Of a DNA stretch of 64,000 bases, positions 16,336 through 24,700 are shown one piece after another. The stretch covers positions 496,001 to 560,000 of the forward strand of contig JAVJRK010000010.1 in the NCBI GenBank assembly GCA_040218445.1, written 5' to 3'. Made by a program: the position numbers and the translations under genes. Origin of the DNA: UBA1479 sp040218445. Its GTDB lineage: Bacteria; Pseudomonadota; Alphaproteobacteria; Rhodospirillales; Casp-alpha2. The first letter of the stretch is position 1; every line of letters begins with the position of its first letter. Below the pieces are notes generated by a model, which saw only the letters and a list, made by a program, of their open reading frames with translations, ran no database searches and had not been told where the DNA came from.

Positions 16336-17832
16336 ATGGCCCGCATCGCAATCGGCGGTTTTCTGCACGAAACCAACTGCTTCGTTCCCATGACGACGGA
16401 TTACGAATACTACGCCCGGGGCGGCGAATTTCCGCCCCTGGCCCGGCGCGGCGAAATCATCGAACGCACCCAGGGCGGGTCTTTCGGCATGTCGGGGTTT
16501 CTCGACACCATCGACACAGCTCATGAACTGGTGCCCTTGATCTGGGGCCACGCCGGGGCGGGCGGCTACATCACCGATGACTGTTTCGAACGGATCGTCG
16601 GTGAACTGATCGGCATGCTGTCCCAGGCCATGCCGGTCGACGCGGTCTATCTGGATCTGCACGGCGCCATGTGTTCCGAGACTTTCCCCGACGCCGAAGG
16701 CGAGGTGCTGCGCCGGGTGCGGGCCTGCATCGGCCCGAACATCCCCCTGGTCATCACCCTGGATTATCATGTCAACCTGACCCAACAGATTGTCGATCAT
16801 TGCGACGGCATGGCGATCTATCTGACCTATCCGCATATCGACCGCCAGCATACCGGCAGCCGGTCCGCGAAAATTCTGATGCGCATCCTGGAAGAAGGCA
16901 TCCCCCAGGGAAAGGCGTTCCGCCCCATCCCCTTCCTGCTGCCGCTGAATTTCCAATGCACCCTGATCGAGCCGACCAAGTCGATCATCGAAGCTTCGGT
17001 CGCGGCCGAGGGCGGCGAGATCATGAACCTGAGCTACGGCGCCGGGTTCCCGCCGTCGGACCTGTACCAATGCGGGCCGGCCGTGGTCTGCCATGCCAAA
17101 ACCCAGGACGCCGCCGACCGCGCCGCCGACATGCTGGAAGCCATGATCCTGGAACGGGAAGCCGATTTCGCCGAACCCCTGATGACGCCCGACGAAGCCG
17201 TCACCAAGGCCATGGAGCTGGCAGCGTCCGCGAGCGGACCCATCGTCATCGCCGACACCCAGGACAATCCGGGCTGCGGCGGCACCTGCGATACCACGGG
17301 CATGCTGGACGCCCTGGTCCGGCACGACGCCCAGGGCGTCGCCATGTGCGTGATGTGGGATGCGGATGCGGCCCGGGCCGCCACCGACGCCGGCGTTGGT
17401 GCCGACCTGACCCTGGACCTGGGCGGCAAACACAAGATTCCGGGGGACAAGCCGTTTCACGGTACGTTCGAGGTCACGGCGATCAGCGACGGCAAGTTCA
17501 CGACCACGGGCCGCAGCATTCCCGGGCGTAAGATCGACATCGGACCCGTGGCCGTTCTCAAGATCGGGGGGGTGTCCATCGTTACCGCCAGCAAGCGCAT
17601 GCAGGCTTACGATCAGGACATCTTCAAGCACATCGGGATCGATCCCGCCGCGCAAAAAATCCTGGTGCTGAAAAGCACCTGCCACTTCCGCGCCGATTTC
17701 GACCCCATCGCCGCCGAAACCCTGGTCGCGGTGGCGCCGGGCGCGCATATCGTCGACCCCCGGGAATATCCCTATCGGCACCTGCGCCCGGGCGTCAAAC
17801 TTTTGCCGCTGGGGCCCGCCTATTCACCGTAA
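16336..17832 (+). CDS. M81 family metallopeptidase (MlrC-like)
   Basis: A 498-residue protein of the MlrC (microcystinase C) family. It starts MARIAIGGFLHETN, with HETN typical of the N-terminal domain, and carries LDLHGAM and LDYHVN, whose Asp/His residues are the metal ligands of the family. In most bacteria MlrC homologues are of unknown substrate and need not act on microcystin. A GGAGG site lies upstream of the ATG. It is followed closely by the convergent ScfR gene (14 bases between stops). Confidence 0.88.
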   Translation: MARIAIGGFLHETNCFVPMTTDYEYYARGGEFPPLARRGEIIERTQGGSFGMSGFLDTIDTAHELVPLIWGHAGAGGYITDDCFERIVGELIGMLSQAMPVDAVYLDLHGAMCSETFPDAEGEVLRRVRACIGPNIPLVITLDYHVNLTQQIVDHCDGMAIYLTYPHIDRQHTGSRSAKILMRILEEGIPQGKAFRPIPFLLPLNFQCTLIEPTKSIIEASVAAEGGEIMNLSYGAGFPPSDLYQCGPAVVCHAKTQDAADRAADMLEAMILEREADFAEPLMTPDEAVTKAMELAASASGPIVIADTQDNPGCGGTCDTTGMLDALVRHDAQGVAMCVMWDADAARAATDAGVGADLTLDLGGKHKIPGDKPFHGTFEVTAISDGKFTTTGRSIPGRKIDIGPVAVLKIGGVSIVTASKRMQAYDQDIFKHIGIDPAAQKILVLKSTCHFRADFDPIAAETLVAVAPGAHIVDPREYPYRHLRPGVKLLPLGPAYSP

Positions 17833-17846
17833 GCCGACGAGACACC

Positions 17847-19259
17847 TCAGCTTTCATAACGCGTATTACCGCGGCGGTTGGTGTCGATCGGCAATTCCAT
17901 CATCAAGGGCTGATGGGCGCGTTGCGAACAGTTCTTGCGCGGACACAGATGACAGTTGATGCCGATCGGCGCGAACAATTCGCCGTCTTCCGTGTTGAAG
18001 GGCGCCGCATAGGCCAGGCGGTGGGCGTGTTTCAGCTCGCACCCCAATGACAGGGCCAAGCGGCGGTCTTGCGTGTCGCGCGAGAACACGGGGCGTTCGG
18101 TCGTGCGGCTCATGGTAAAGAAACGCTCGCCGTCCGGCAGTTCGACGAATTGCGGGACGATCACGCCGGGCGTGCGGAATGAGGTATGGATGTTCCACAC
18201 CGGGCAGGCCCCACCGTAATCGGCGATGTTGAACGAAGTCGAATTGAACCGCTTGGTCACGTTGCCCGCCTTGTCGACGCGCAGGAAAAAGAACGGCACG
18301 CCCTTGGCCCCGTCGCGCTGCAGGGTCGTCAGCCGGTGGCAAACCTGTTCGAACGACACCCCGAACGCCGCCGCCAGGCGGTCCACGTCGTAACGCGTTT
18401 GTTCTGCTTCTTCGTAAAACGGTTCGTACGGCATGAGGAACGCGGCCGCGAAATAATTGGCAAGTTCCACATGGCAGCGTGCAATAGCGGTTTCCGACTG
18501 CAGGTCGCTGTCGGCGGTCAGTTCGTCCAACAAAGCGGGAAATTCGACCAGACACAAAACATGCGCCAGCTGGAACACCCGGTTTTGATGATCCAGCGCT
18601 TCCGACAGATGAACCATGGATAACGTTTCGTCGTAATAGCGCAGCGCCTGCCCCATGTCGTCGACCGAGGCCATGCGAACCTCGATCCCATGGACCCGCA
18701 TCAACCGGCCCTTCAGCAGGGCATAGACGTCATCGACTTCACAGGGGGTTGCCGCGCGCAGGCGTTCGGCGGCGGCTTCCAGTTCCGGGAAATGGTTGGA
18801 ATGATCGCGGAAGAAATCATGGATGATGCGTTCCGGCGTGGACGACAGCATGTGGTCGGGCATGCCTTCGCTGCCGACCCGCATCATGTTTTCCAGCGCG
18901 TTGCGATGATTGCGGTAAAGGTGAAGAAAGCTTTCCACCAGCTTGGGCGCATGGTCGATGGCGGCGCGCAGTTCCTGCAAATCGGGAGACGTGGCACCGA
19001 ACACCGGGTCCTGCAGGGTGTTGCGCAGATCGGCCAGGGTGTTGGAGCTTTCATCCTTGATCAGGTCGCGCCAATCGACGCCGTAGGCATCGGACAGCGA
19101 CATCAGCATGGTCACGGAAAGAGACCGCTGGTTGTTTTCCAACAAATTCACATAGGCGGTGGAAACACCCAATGCCTCGGCCATTTCCGCCTGGGTCTGG
19201 CCGTGTTCCCGGCGCAGGGCCCGCAAGCGGGGTCCGACCAGGGTTTTGCGCATGCGCAT
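17847..19259 (-). CDS. ScfR/RamB-type XRE transcriptional regulator
   Basis: A 470-residue cytoplasmic regulator. Residues about 8-62 form an HTH_3 domain (ALRREHGQTQAEMAEALGVS, then TAYVNLLENNQRS). The middle contains an IrrE/ImmA-like region (ANYFAAAFLMPYE), and the C-terminal part has CPVWNIH and a Cys-rich CHLCPRKNCSQRAH segment that could bind a metal. This layout is that of short-chain fatty acyl regulators (RamB, PccR, MccR), which sense acyl-CoA and control acetate, glyoxylate or propionate genes. An ATG at 19259 with a GGA site is preferred to a TTG at 19289. acs is 1.7 kb away and is a plausible target. Confidence 0.85.
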   Translation of the reverse strand: MRMRKTLVGPRLRALRREHGQTQAEMAEALGVSTAYVNLLENNQRSLSVTMLMSLSDAYGVDWRDLIKDESSNTLADLRNTLQDPVFGATSPDLQELRAAIDHAPKLVESFLHLYRNHRNALENMMRVGSEGMPDHMLSSTPERIIHDFFRDHSNHFPELEAAAERLRAATPCEVDDVYALLKGRLMRVHGIEVRMASVDDMGQALRYYDETLSMVHLSEALDHQNRVFQLAHVLCLVEFPALLDELTADSDLQSETAIARCHVELANYFAAAFLMPYEPFYEEAEQTRYDVDRLAAAFGVSFEQVCHRLTTLQRDGAKGVPFFFLRVDKAGNVTKRFNSTSFNIADYGGACPVWNIHTSFRTPGVIVPQFVELPDGERFFTMSRTTERPVFSRDTQDRRLALSLGCELKHAHRLAYAAPFNTEDGELFAPIGINCHLCPRKNCSQRAHQPLMMELPIDTNRRGNTRYES

Positions 19260-19293
19260 GGCTGAATTCCGATTTTTACAATTTAACAAAAAA

Positions 19294-19305
19294 TAACATT
19301 TGTTA
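19294..19305. promoter_or_regulatory. Dyad upstream of the ScfR gene
   Basis: TAACA-TT-TGTTA lies 35 bases upstream of the ScfR start codon in a markedly AT-rich region between two divergent genes. It is a plausible auto-operator and resembles the AT-rich dyad upstream of acs in composition, not in exact sequence. Confidence 0.3.
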
Positions 19306-19436
19306 CTTATACAAACAACACATAAACGCGAAAGAACGTGCCCCTGTGGTATACCAGGCGTAATCTCCCGCTTGAAACATCGTCATGACTTCGCAGGGCC
19401 GGCGATGACCACGAACAAGTTTTGAGGAGACGAGAC

Positions 19437-20489
19437 ATGGCCCATAACATCCTTATTCTCGGCGCGTCCTACGGGTCCTTGCTGGGCACCAAGCTGTTGA
19501 TGGCCGGTCACAACGTGACCCTGGTGTGCCGCGAGGAAACGGCCAAGCTGATCAACGAAAAAGGCACGGAAGTGCGGATCAAGCTGCGGGGCGAAGACAG
19601 CCACCGCACCTTCCGGTCTCACGACCTGCCCGGCCGCCTGGACGCACAGACACCGGAAGACATCGCCGTCGACGCCTATGACCTGGTCGGCCTGGCCATG
19701 CAGGAGCCGCAGTATTCGGCCAATTCCCTGCGCACGCTGCTGATCAGCATCGCCGAAGCGCGCATTCCTTGCCTGTCGATCATGAACATGCCGCCGCTGC
19801 CGTTCCTGCGGCGCATTCCCGGCCTGGACACGGCCCGGCTGGAAGCGGCCTATACCAATCCGCGCGTGTGGGACCGGTTCGACCCCGATCTGGTGACCCT
19901 GTGCAGCCCCGACCCACAGGCCTTCCGCCCGCCGGAAGAAGGCCCCAACGTGCTGCATGTGGGCCTGCCCACCAATTTCAAGGCCGCCCGCTTCGGCGAC
20001 GCCGAGGCCAACAGGCTGCTCGACCGGCTGGATGCCGACATCGCGGCCGTCCGGGTCGGCCGCGAACAGGTTCCGGTCAAGCTGAAAGCCTTTGATTCGG
20101 TGTTCGTGCCGCTGGCGAAATGGTCCATGCTGCTGACCGGCAACTACCGTTGCGTCGAACGGGACGGCATCCGCCCGATCCGCGACGCCGTGCATGAAAA
20201 CCTGGGCAAATCGCGGGTGATCTATCAGCACGTGGATGCCATCGCCCGCGCCCTGGGGGCCGACGCCGCCGATGCCGTTCCGTTCGAAAAATACGCGGCG
20301 GCGGCGGAAAATCTGCTGAAGCCGTCATCGGTCGCCCGCGCGATCGACGGCAACGCGCCGGTCATCGAACGGGTCGACATGCTGGTCCAACTGATCGGCA
20401 AGGCCCTGGGCATGAACAACGACGACATCGATGAAACCGTTTCGACGGTGGATGCGCGGCTTGCCGCCAATCAGCGCCAATCCGCCTGA
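19437..20489 (+). CDS. Ketopantoate reductase-like (ApbA/PanE-fold) protein
   Basis: A 350-residue protein with an N-terminal Rossmann domain of the ApbA/PanE type: ILILGASYGSLLG followed by the AGHNVTLVCRE segment that in this family binds NADP. The glycine motif is GASYGS rather than GxGxxG, and the catalytic Lys of PanE is not obvious, so it need not make pantoate; opine-dehydrogenase-like or uncharacterised reductases are alternatives. The start has a good GAGGAGA site. It is divergent from the ScfR gene (177 bases between starts) and ends in an intrinsic terminator. Confidence 0.65.
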   Translation: MAHNILILGASYGSLLGTKLLMAGHNVTLVCREETAKLINEKGTEVRIKLRGEDSHRTFRSHDLPGRLDAQTPEDIAVDAYDLVGLAMQEPQYSANSLRTLLISIAEARIPCLSIMNMPPLPFLRRIPGLDTARLEAAYTNPRVWDRFDPDLVTLCSPDPQAFRPPEEGPNVLHVGLPTNFKAARFGDAEANRLLDRLDADIAAVRVGREQVPVKLKAFDSVFVPLAKWSMLLTGNYRCVERDGIRPIRDAVHENLGKSRVIYQHVDAIARALGADAADAVPFEKYAAAAENLLKPSSVARAIDGNAPVIERVDMLVQLIGKALGMNNDDIDETVSTVDARLAANQRQSA

Positions 20490-20525
20490 TCCACACCAAG
20501 CCTTACCTTTCCTTCCTACCTTCAT

Positions 20526-20554
20526 GGGCGGGTCCTTCGTGGCCCGCCCTTTTT
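20526..20554 (+). terminator. Rho-independent terminator
   Basis: GGGCGGG (20526-20532) pairs with CCCGCCC (20543-20549), followed by TTTTTC. It lies about 40 bases after the ketopantoate-reductase-like gene. Confidence 0.88.
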
Positions 20555-20709
20555 CTTGCCCTCTGCCCAGCCTTACTCTTTTTCCTTGTCCGCCTTGATC
20601 CTTTGTTTCCATACATTGATTTCCTGGACCGGATCGCGCATCGTCCGGGACCGCCCGGCACCGCCGCCGGGCCCATCAGCAAAGATCAAAAGACTTAAAG
20701 GGACGGAAC

Positions 20710-21438
20710 ATGACGAAAGAAGCCATCGCCGAACTGCTGAACCCGACGGAACTGCGGGTCGGCATCAACCTGGGCAACATTCTGCTGGTCACGGGTGAAA
20801 AGCCCAACGGCGACCCGGAAGGCATCGCCCCCGACATGGCCGCGGGCATCGCGGAGAAACTGGGTGTGAACGTCGTCTATGACACCTTCGCCACGCCAGG
20901 CGAGGTCGCCGACGCCGCCGAACGGGGTGAATGGGACATCGGCCTGATCGCGATCGAGCCCAAGCGCGCCGAAGTGATCGATTTCTGCAACGCCTATGTA
21001 CAGATCGAAGCGACCTATCTGGTACCCGACGACTCGCCCTTCCAGAAGGTCGAAGACGTGGACGCCGACGGCGTACGCATCGCCGTGTCGGAACGGGCCG
21101 CCTATGACCTGTATCTGTCGCGCACACTGCAGCATGCGGAACTGGTCCGCGCCCAGGGGCTGCCGGGGGCGTTCGAGCTGTTCAAACGGGAAAAGCTGGA
21201 TGCGCTGGCGGGCCTGGTCCCGGCCTTGCGCGACAACGCCGCCGACATGCCGGGCACGCGTTTGCTGCCGGGCCGCTATACGGCGGTCAAACAGGCGATC
21301 GGCACGCGTCACGGCAAACCGGCCCTGAAAGAAATCGTGCAGGCGTTCATCGCCGACGCGGTTGCAAGCGGCCATGTGCAAGGCCTGATCGACACGCACG
21401 GCGTTACCGGCAAACTGGCCGTGGCGACGGACGACTGA
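20710..21438 (+). CDS. Periplasmic-binding-protein (SBP_bac_3) domain protein without signal peptide
   Basis: A 242-residue protein with the amino-acid ABC-transporter solute-binding fold. It has an RVGINLGN start strand, EGIAPDMAAGIAEKLG, an Arg/Asp ligand-type segment (GEWDIGLIAIEPKRA) and a second lobe with a return crossing. The N-terminus (MTKEAIAELLNPTEL) has no signal peptide or lipobox, and no transporter genes are adjacent, so it would stay in the cytoplasm. It may be a cytoplasmic ligand binder or a cyclohexadienyl-dehydratase-like relative. The ATG at 20710 directly follows GGGACGGAAC. Confidence 0.75.
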   Translation: MTKEAIAELLNPTELRVGINLGNILLVTGEKPNGDPEGIAPDMAAGIAEKLGVNVVYDTFATPGEVADAAERGEWDIGLIAIEPKRAEVIDFCNAYVQIEATYLVPDDSPFQKVEDVDADGVRIAVSERAAYDLYLSRTLQHAELVRAQGLPGAFELFKREKLDALAGLVPALRDNAADMPGTRLLPGRYTAVKQAIGTRHGKPALKEIVQAFIADAVASGHVQGLIDTHGVTGKLAVATDD

Positions 21439-21456
21439 TCTGAATAACGCGGGGTT

Positions 21457-21477
21457 GGGGTGCGCTTCGGCGCCCCC
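21457..21477. terminator. Hairpin between convergent genes
   Basis: GGGGTGC (21457-21463) pairs with GCGCCCC (21470-21476) with one T-G pair and a GCTTCG loop. It lies between the plus-strand binding-protein gene and the minus-strand TPR gene. The T-run is weak on either side. Confidence 0.5.
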
Positions 21478-21527
21478 TGACTTTGCTCTTACCGGCGTCG
21501 GTTTTCAGATGCCGGGGCTGCCGGCGT

Positions 21528-22892
21528 CTAGGCCCCCCGGGCCATCTGCTTGACGCGCTGCAGGTTCTTTTCGATCACGATCACGCGTTTCTGGTTTCCC
21601 GCCGCGCGATAGATCTCGGATGCCCCGGTGAAATATTTCTGGGCGTCGGCAACCAATTCCTTCGACGGCTGACGCTTGGCCAGGGCGAAACAGGCCGCCC
21701 CCAAATTGTTGGCCGTCTGCGCCCATAGAAGCGGCACCAATTCCTTCTTGCGTACATCCAACGCCTTCTTGAAGGCATCGACGGCTTTGGATGCCAACTC
21801 GGGCCCTTGGGCGCGTTCGGCCAGGGACAGCATGACCGTGCCGTATCCGTTCATGGCCTCGGCCCAGCGCCCGGGGTTGAGTTCCGGATCGAACGCGGAC
21901 AGGGCATCTTCGAACGCGCGGGCCGCTTCCTTCAACCGCGACGGCGTCGTTTCCTTGTTGCCGATCTTGTACAGCACCATGGCCATGTTGATCATGGCGA
22001 GCGCGTATTCATTAGGATAATTGTCGCGGCCCAGGGCATCCGCAACCTCGCGATAGGCCGCCGCCGCCGCCGCCAGGGCATCCATGTCCCCGTCCTGGGT
22101 CGACTTCATCTGCAGACCGTCGGCGAAATGATTTTGCGCCAGGGCCCACAGAAGCAGGTCTTCATTCTTATCGACCGCCTTGACCGCGTCCTGGTAGGCC
22201 TTCAGCCCCTTGGCCAGATACTTCTTGAGTCCGACCCGCCACAACGACAGACAGACATTGCCGTAACAGGTCAAACAGGACGCAAGATGAGGCGGCTCCA
22301 AATGGGGCGGGTCGTCCCATACCTTTTCCAGATCCTTGATCTCGCTTTCCAGAACGCCCGCCAGTTTCTTGCGCGCCCCCCGATGGACCGGCAGCAGCGA
22401 GCCCATGGCCGAAACCAGGATCAGTTTGTACAGGTCACGCGGCACGGGGATCGGCAGGGTCAGATGATCCAACGGCCCGAAGGTGCCGGACCCACCCTCG
22501 GCGGCGCCAACCGGCAAAAAGCGCAATTCGACCGCCGTGCCCAGATCGACCATGCCGCCCCAGACGATCAGGTCGGCTTCGTCGTCGCGCAGCCATTCAG
22601 CCCCCGTGCGGGCGGCTTCCTGCAAGGCATTGAACAATGGGGCTTTCTGATTCAGCTTGATCGCCTGATTGCGGCGATAGACGGCAACATCGGAAATGGC
22701 ACCGAAAATATCCGCCAGGCTTTCCGTGATCTTATCCCCGCCGGCTCCGTCGATTTCAGTCAGCACGATGCTCGCCGCAGAACCGGATACGTCCGATGGA
22801 ACGAACCCGCCGCCGATGCGTTTTGCCTTGCGGCGCGATTTCTTTTTCGACGCCTTGCCGCCCAGCCCGAAAAGTGCCCTGAACAGACCCAT
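21528..22892 (-). CDS. TPR-like repeat protein
   Basis: A 454-residue protein. The first 30 residues are strongly basic (KKKSRRKAKR at about 16-25), a possible nucleic-acid or membrane-surface contact. Residues 30-200 form an alpha/beta domain I do not recognise, with a DLIVWGGMVDLG segment. From about 205 to the end there are repeated helical hairpins of the TPR type (pattern A..Y..A and A..NLG.AC..LA). It has no signal peptide or clear membrane span. It stands alone, convergent with the binding-protein gene. The likely role is a protein-protein scaffold; the partner is unknown. Confidence 0.7.
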   Translation of the reverse strand: MGLFRALFGLGGKASKKKSRRKAKRIGGGFVPSDVSGSAASIVLTEIDGAGGDKITESLADIFGAISDVAVYRRNQAIKLNQKAPLFNALQEAARTGAEWLRDDEADLIVWGGMVDLGTAVELRFLPVGAAEGGSGTFGPLDHLTLPIPVPRDLYKLILVSAMGSLLPVHRGARKKLAGVLESEIKDLEKVWDDPPHLEPPHLASCLTCYGNVCLSLWRVGLKKYLAKGLKAYQDAVKAVDKNEDLLLWALAQNHFADGLQMKSTQDGDMDALAAAAAAYREVADALGRDNYPNEYALAMINMAMVLYKIGNKETTPSRLKEAARAFEDALSAFDPELNPGRWAEAMNGYGTVMLSLAERAQGPELASKAVDAFKKALDVRKKELVPLLWAQTANNLGAACFALAKRQPSKELVADAQKYFTGASEIYRAAGNQKRVIVIEKNLQRVKQMARGA

Positions 22893-23048
22893 GCTTGTTT
22901 ACTTTTTTAATGGGATGCGCCGGCTTGGCATATGATCTGCCCTGTCCGCGCACCCGTCCTCGCCCAATACAGCGCATAGAATGTCCCACCAGAGCGCCAA
23001 GAGCAAGCCCCCGGCGGCACTCCCCGCCGGACACGGTACGGAACCGGA

Positions 23049-23297
23049 TCAAAAATCGATGCAGCGCCCGTTTTTCTCCCAGTCGCCGAACCGGGTCGGG
23101 TCCGGGCGGGGGGCCGCATCGGCCTTGGCGCCGGCGGGCGTTTCGCCCGCACCACCAACGTCGGAACCTTCCACCGACGGACTCGGCGCCGACGGCGGCG
23201 CTTGGGGGGCTGTATCGATCTGCGTGCGCCCGGCATCCAGAAAGGCGCGGGCGCGGGCCAAACGTTCGGCACGTTTCTGTGGGTTTTCATTATTCAT
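23049..23297 (-). CDS. DUF1674 protein (SDHAF4 homologue, succinate dehydrogenase assembly factor)
   Basis: An 82-residue protein whose C-terminus, RPDPTRFGDWEKNGRCIDF, is the DUF1674 signature. Eukaryotic SDHAF4 and bacterial homologues bind flavinated SdhA and help it join SdhB. The first 60 residues are a charged helix and a disordered Pro/Ala-rich linker. It is divergent from rsmB (91 bases between starts), a neighbour pair I recall from other alphaproteobacteria. Confidence 0.85.
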   Translation of the reverse strand: MNNENPQKRAERLARARAFLDAGRTQIDTAPQAPPSAPSPSVEGSDVGGAGETPAGAKADAAPRPDPTRFGDWEKNGRCIDF

Positions 23298-23388
23298 GAC
23301 CTCAGTTTACACCCCCGCTGCAAGGGCCGCCAGACGGCCGTTGGTGAAACTCCTTGCCCGGCCGCTCGCGCCCTGGCATGACCGGTCC

Positions 23389-24684
23389 ATGAACAACGGT
23401 TCTTCCGATGCGCGGGCCACGGCCTTGGATCTGTTCCAAGGCGTCGTCCGCAAGAATCAGGCCCTGGATCAACAGATGGCCGCCGCCCCGGCCTTTGCCC
23501 GGCTGGATGGCCGCGACCGTGCGTTCGTCCATAACCTGGTCGCAACCACGTTGCGCCGCCTGGGTCAGATCGATGCCCTGATTGGCGCCTGCCTGGACCG
23601 GCCCTTGCCGAAAAACGCCCAGGCGGCGCAGGACATTCTGCGCCTGGGTACGGCCCAGCTGCTGTTTACCGGCACGGCAGATCACGCAGCCATCGACACG
23701 GCCGTTGACCTTGCCCGTGCACGCGGACAAGGCCACATGGCCAAACTGGTCAATGCGCTTCTGCGCCGGTTGCAACGGGAAGGCCAGGCGTCAGCCGATG
23801 CCCAGGACGCCCCGCGTCTGAACACGCCCGATTGGCTGTGGCAGGCCTGGGAACAGGCCTACGGCACCGAAACCTGCCGCGCCATCGCGGAAAGCCATCA
23901 GACAGTTGCGCCACTGGACATCACCGTCAAATCCGACCCCGAAGCCTGGGCCGAACGCCTGGAAGGCCGGGTCATGTTCGGCCACACGGTACGTCTGAGC
24001 GACAATATACCGATATCAGAACGAGAGGGCTTCCCCGAAGGCGCCTGGTGGGTCCAGGATTGCGCCGCGGCCCTGCCGGCGGCCTTGCTGGGCGATGTTT
24101 CCGGGCGGGCCGTGCTTGATCTATGCGCCGCCCCCGGCGGAAAAACCGCCCAGCTGGCGGCTGCCGGTGCCCAGGTGACCGCCCTTGATCGCTCATCGAA
24201 ACGATTACAGGTCCTGGAAGCCAACCTGGCACGGCTTGGCCTGTCGGCACAAATCGTCACGGCCGATGCCACGGCATGGAATCCGCCGCAGCCGTTCGAC
24301 GCAATCCTGCTGGACGCCCCCTGCTCGGCGACGGGCACGATCCGCCGCCACCCGGATCTCCCCCACCTGAAGGGCGCCCAGGACATCGCCAAACTGGCCG
24401 ACCTGCAAAAACGCCTACTGGACCACGCCGCCGACTGGCTTGTTCCGGGCGGCGTACTGGTTTTCGTCACCTGCTCCTTACAGCCGGAAGAAGGACCCGA
24501 CCAGGTGCGGGCTTTTTTGGCGGCGCGTAACGATTACCGGTGCGAAGCCGTGACCGCAGGCGAATCGGGCATCACCCAAGCGATGATTTCCCCCGAGGGG
24601 TGGCTACGCACCCTGCCCTCCATGGTGGCAGAGAACGGCGGTATGGACGGGTTTTTTGCGGCCCGGTTGCGGCGTATCGCGTAA
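23389..24684 (+). CDS. rsmB: 16S rRNA (cytosine(967)-C5)-methyltransferase RsmB-like
   Basis: A 431-residue protein with an N-terminal NusB-like RNA-binding domain (about 1-140: ATALDLFQGVVRKN, RLGTAQLLF) and a C-terminal SAM-dependent methyltransferase. The SAM loop LDLCAAPGGKTAQLA is at about residue 243. Of the two catalytic cysteines, one is in LDAPCSATG (motif IV) and the other in FVTCSLQPEE (motif VI). It methylates a cytosine in 16S rRNA helix 31. The ATG at 23389 gives the normal length; the open frame to 22981 runs over the divergent sdhAF4 gene and is not used. Confidence 0.93.
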   Translation: MNNGSSDARATALDLFQGVVRKNQALDQQMAAAPAFARLDGRDRAFVHNLVATTLRRLGQIDALIGACLDRPLPKNAQAAQDILRLGTAQLLFTGTADHAAIDTAVDLARARGQGHMAKLVNALLRRLQREGQASADAQDAPRLNTPDWLWQAWEQAYGTETCRAIAESHQTVAPLDITVKSDPEAWAERLEGRVMFGHTVRLSDNIPISEREGFPEGAWWVQDCAAALPAALLGDVSGRAVLDLCAAPGGKTAQLAAAGAQVTALDRSSKRLQVLEANLARLGLSAQIVTADATAWNPPQPFDAILLDAPCSATGTIRRHPDLPHLKGAQDIAKLADLQKRLLDHAADWLVPGGVLVFVTCSLQPEEGPDQVRAFLAARNDYRCEAVTAGESGITQAMISPEGWLRTLPSMVAENGGMDGFFAARLRRIA

Positions 24685-24700
24685 TTTAGCGTTCAGTGGT

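Noticed and set aside
22981..23388. Leftward extension of the rsmB reading frame
   Set aside because: It overlaps the divergent DUF1674 gene, whose signature is clear, and adds Pro/Ala-rich sequence absent from RsmB proteins.
24656..24700. Earlier start for the heparinase-like gene, overlapping rsmB
   Set aside because: The added residues lie inside the rsmB coding region and have no ribosome site; the ATG at 24701 follows the rsmB stop.
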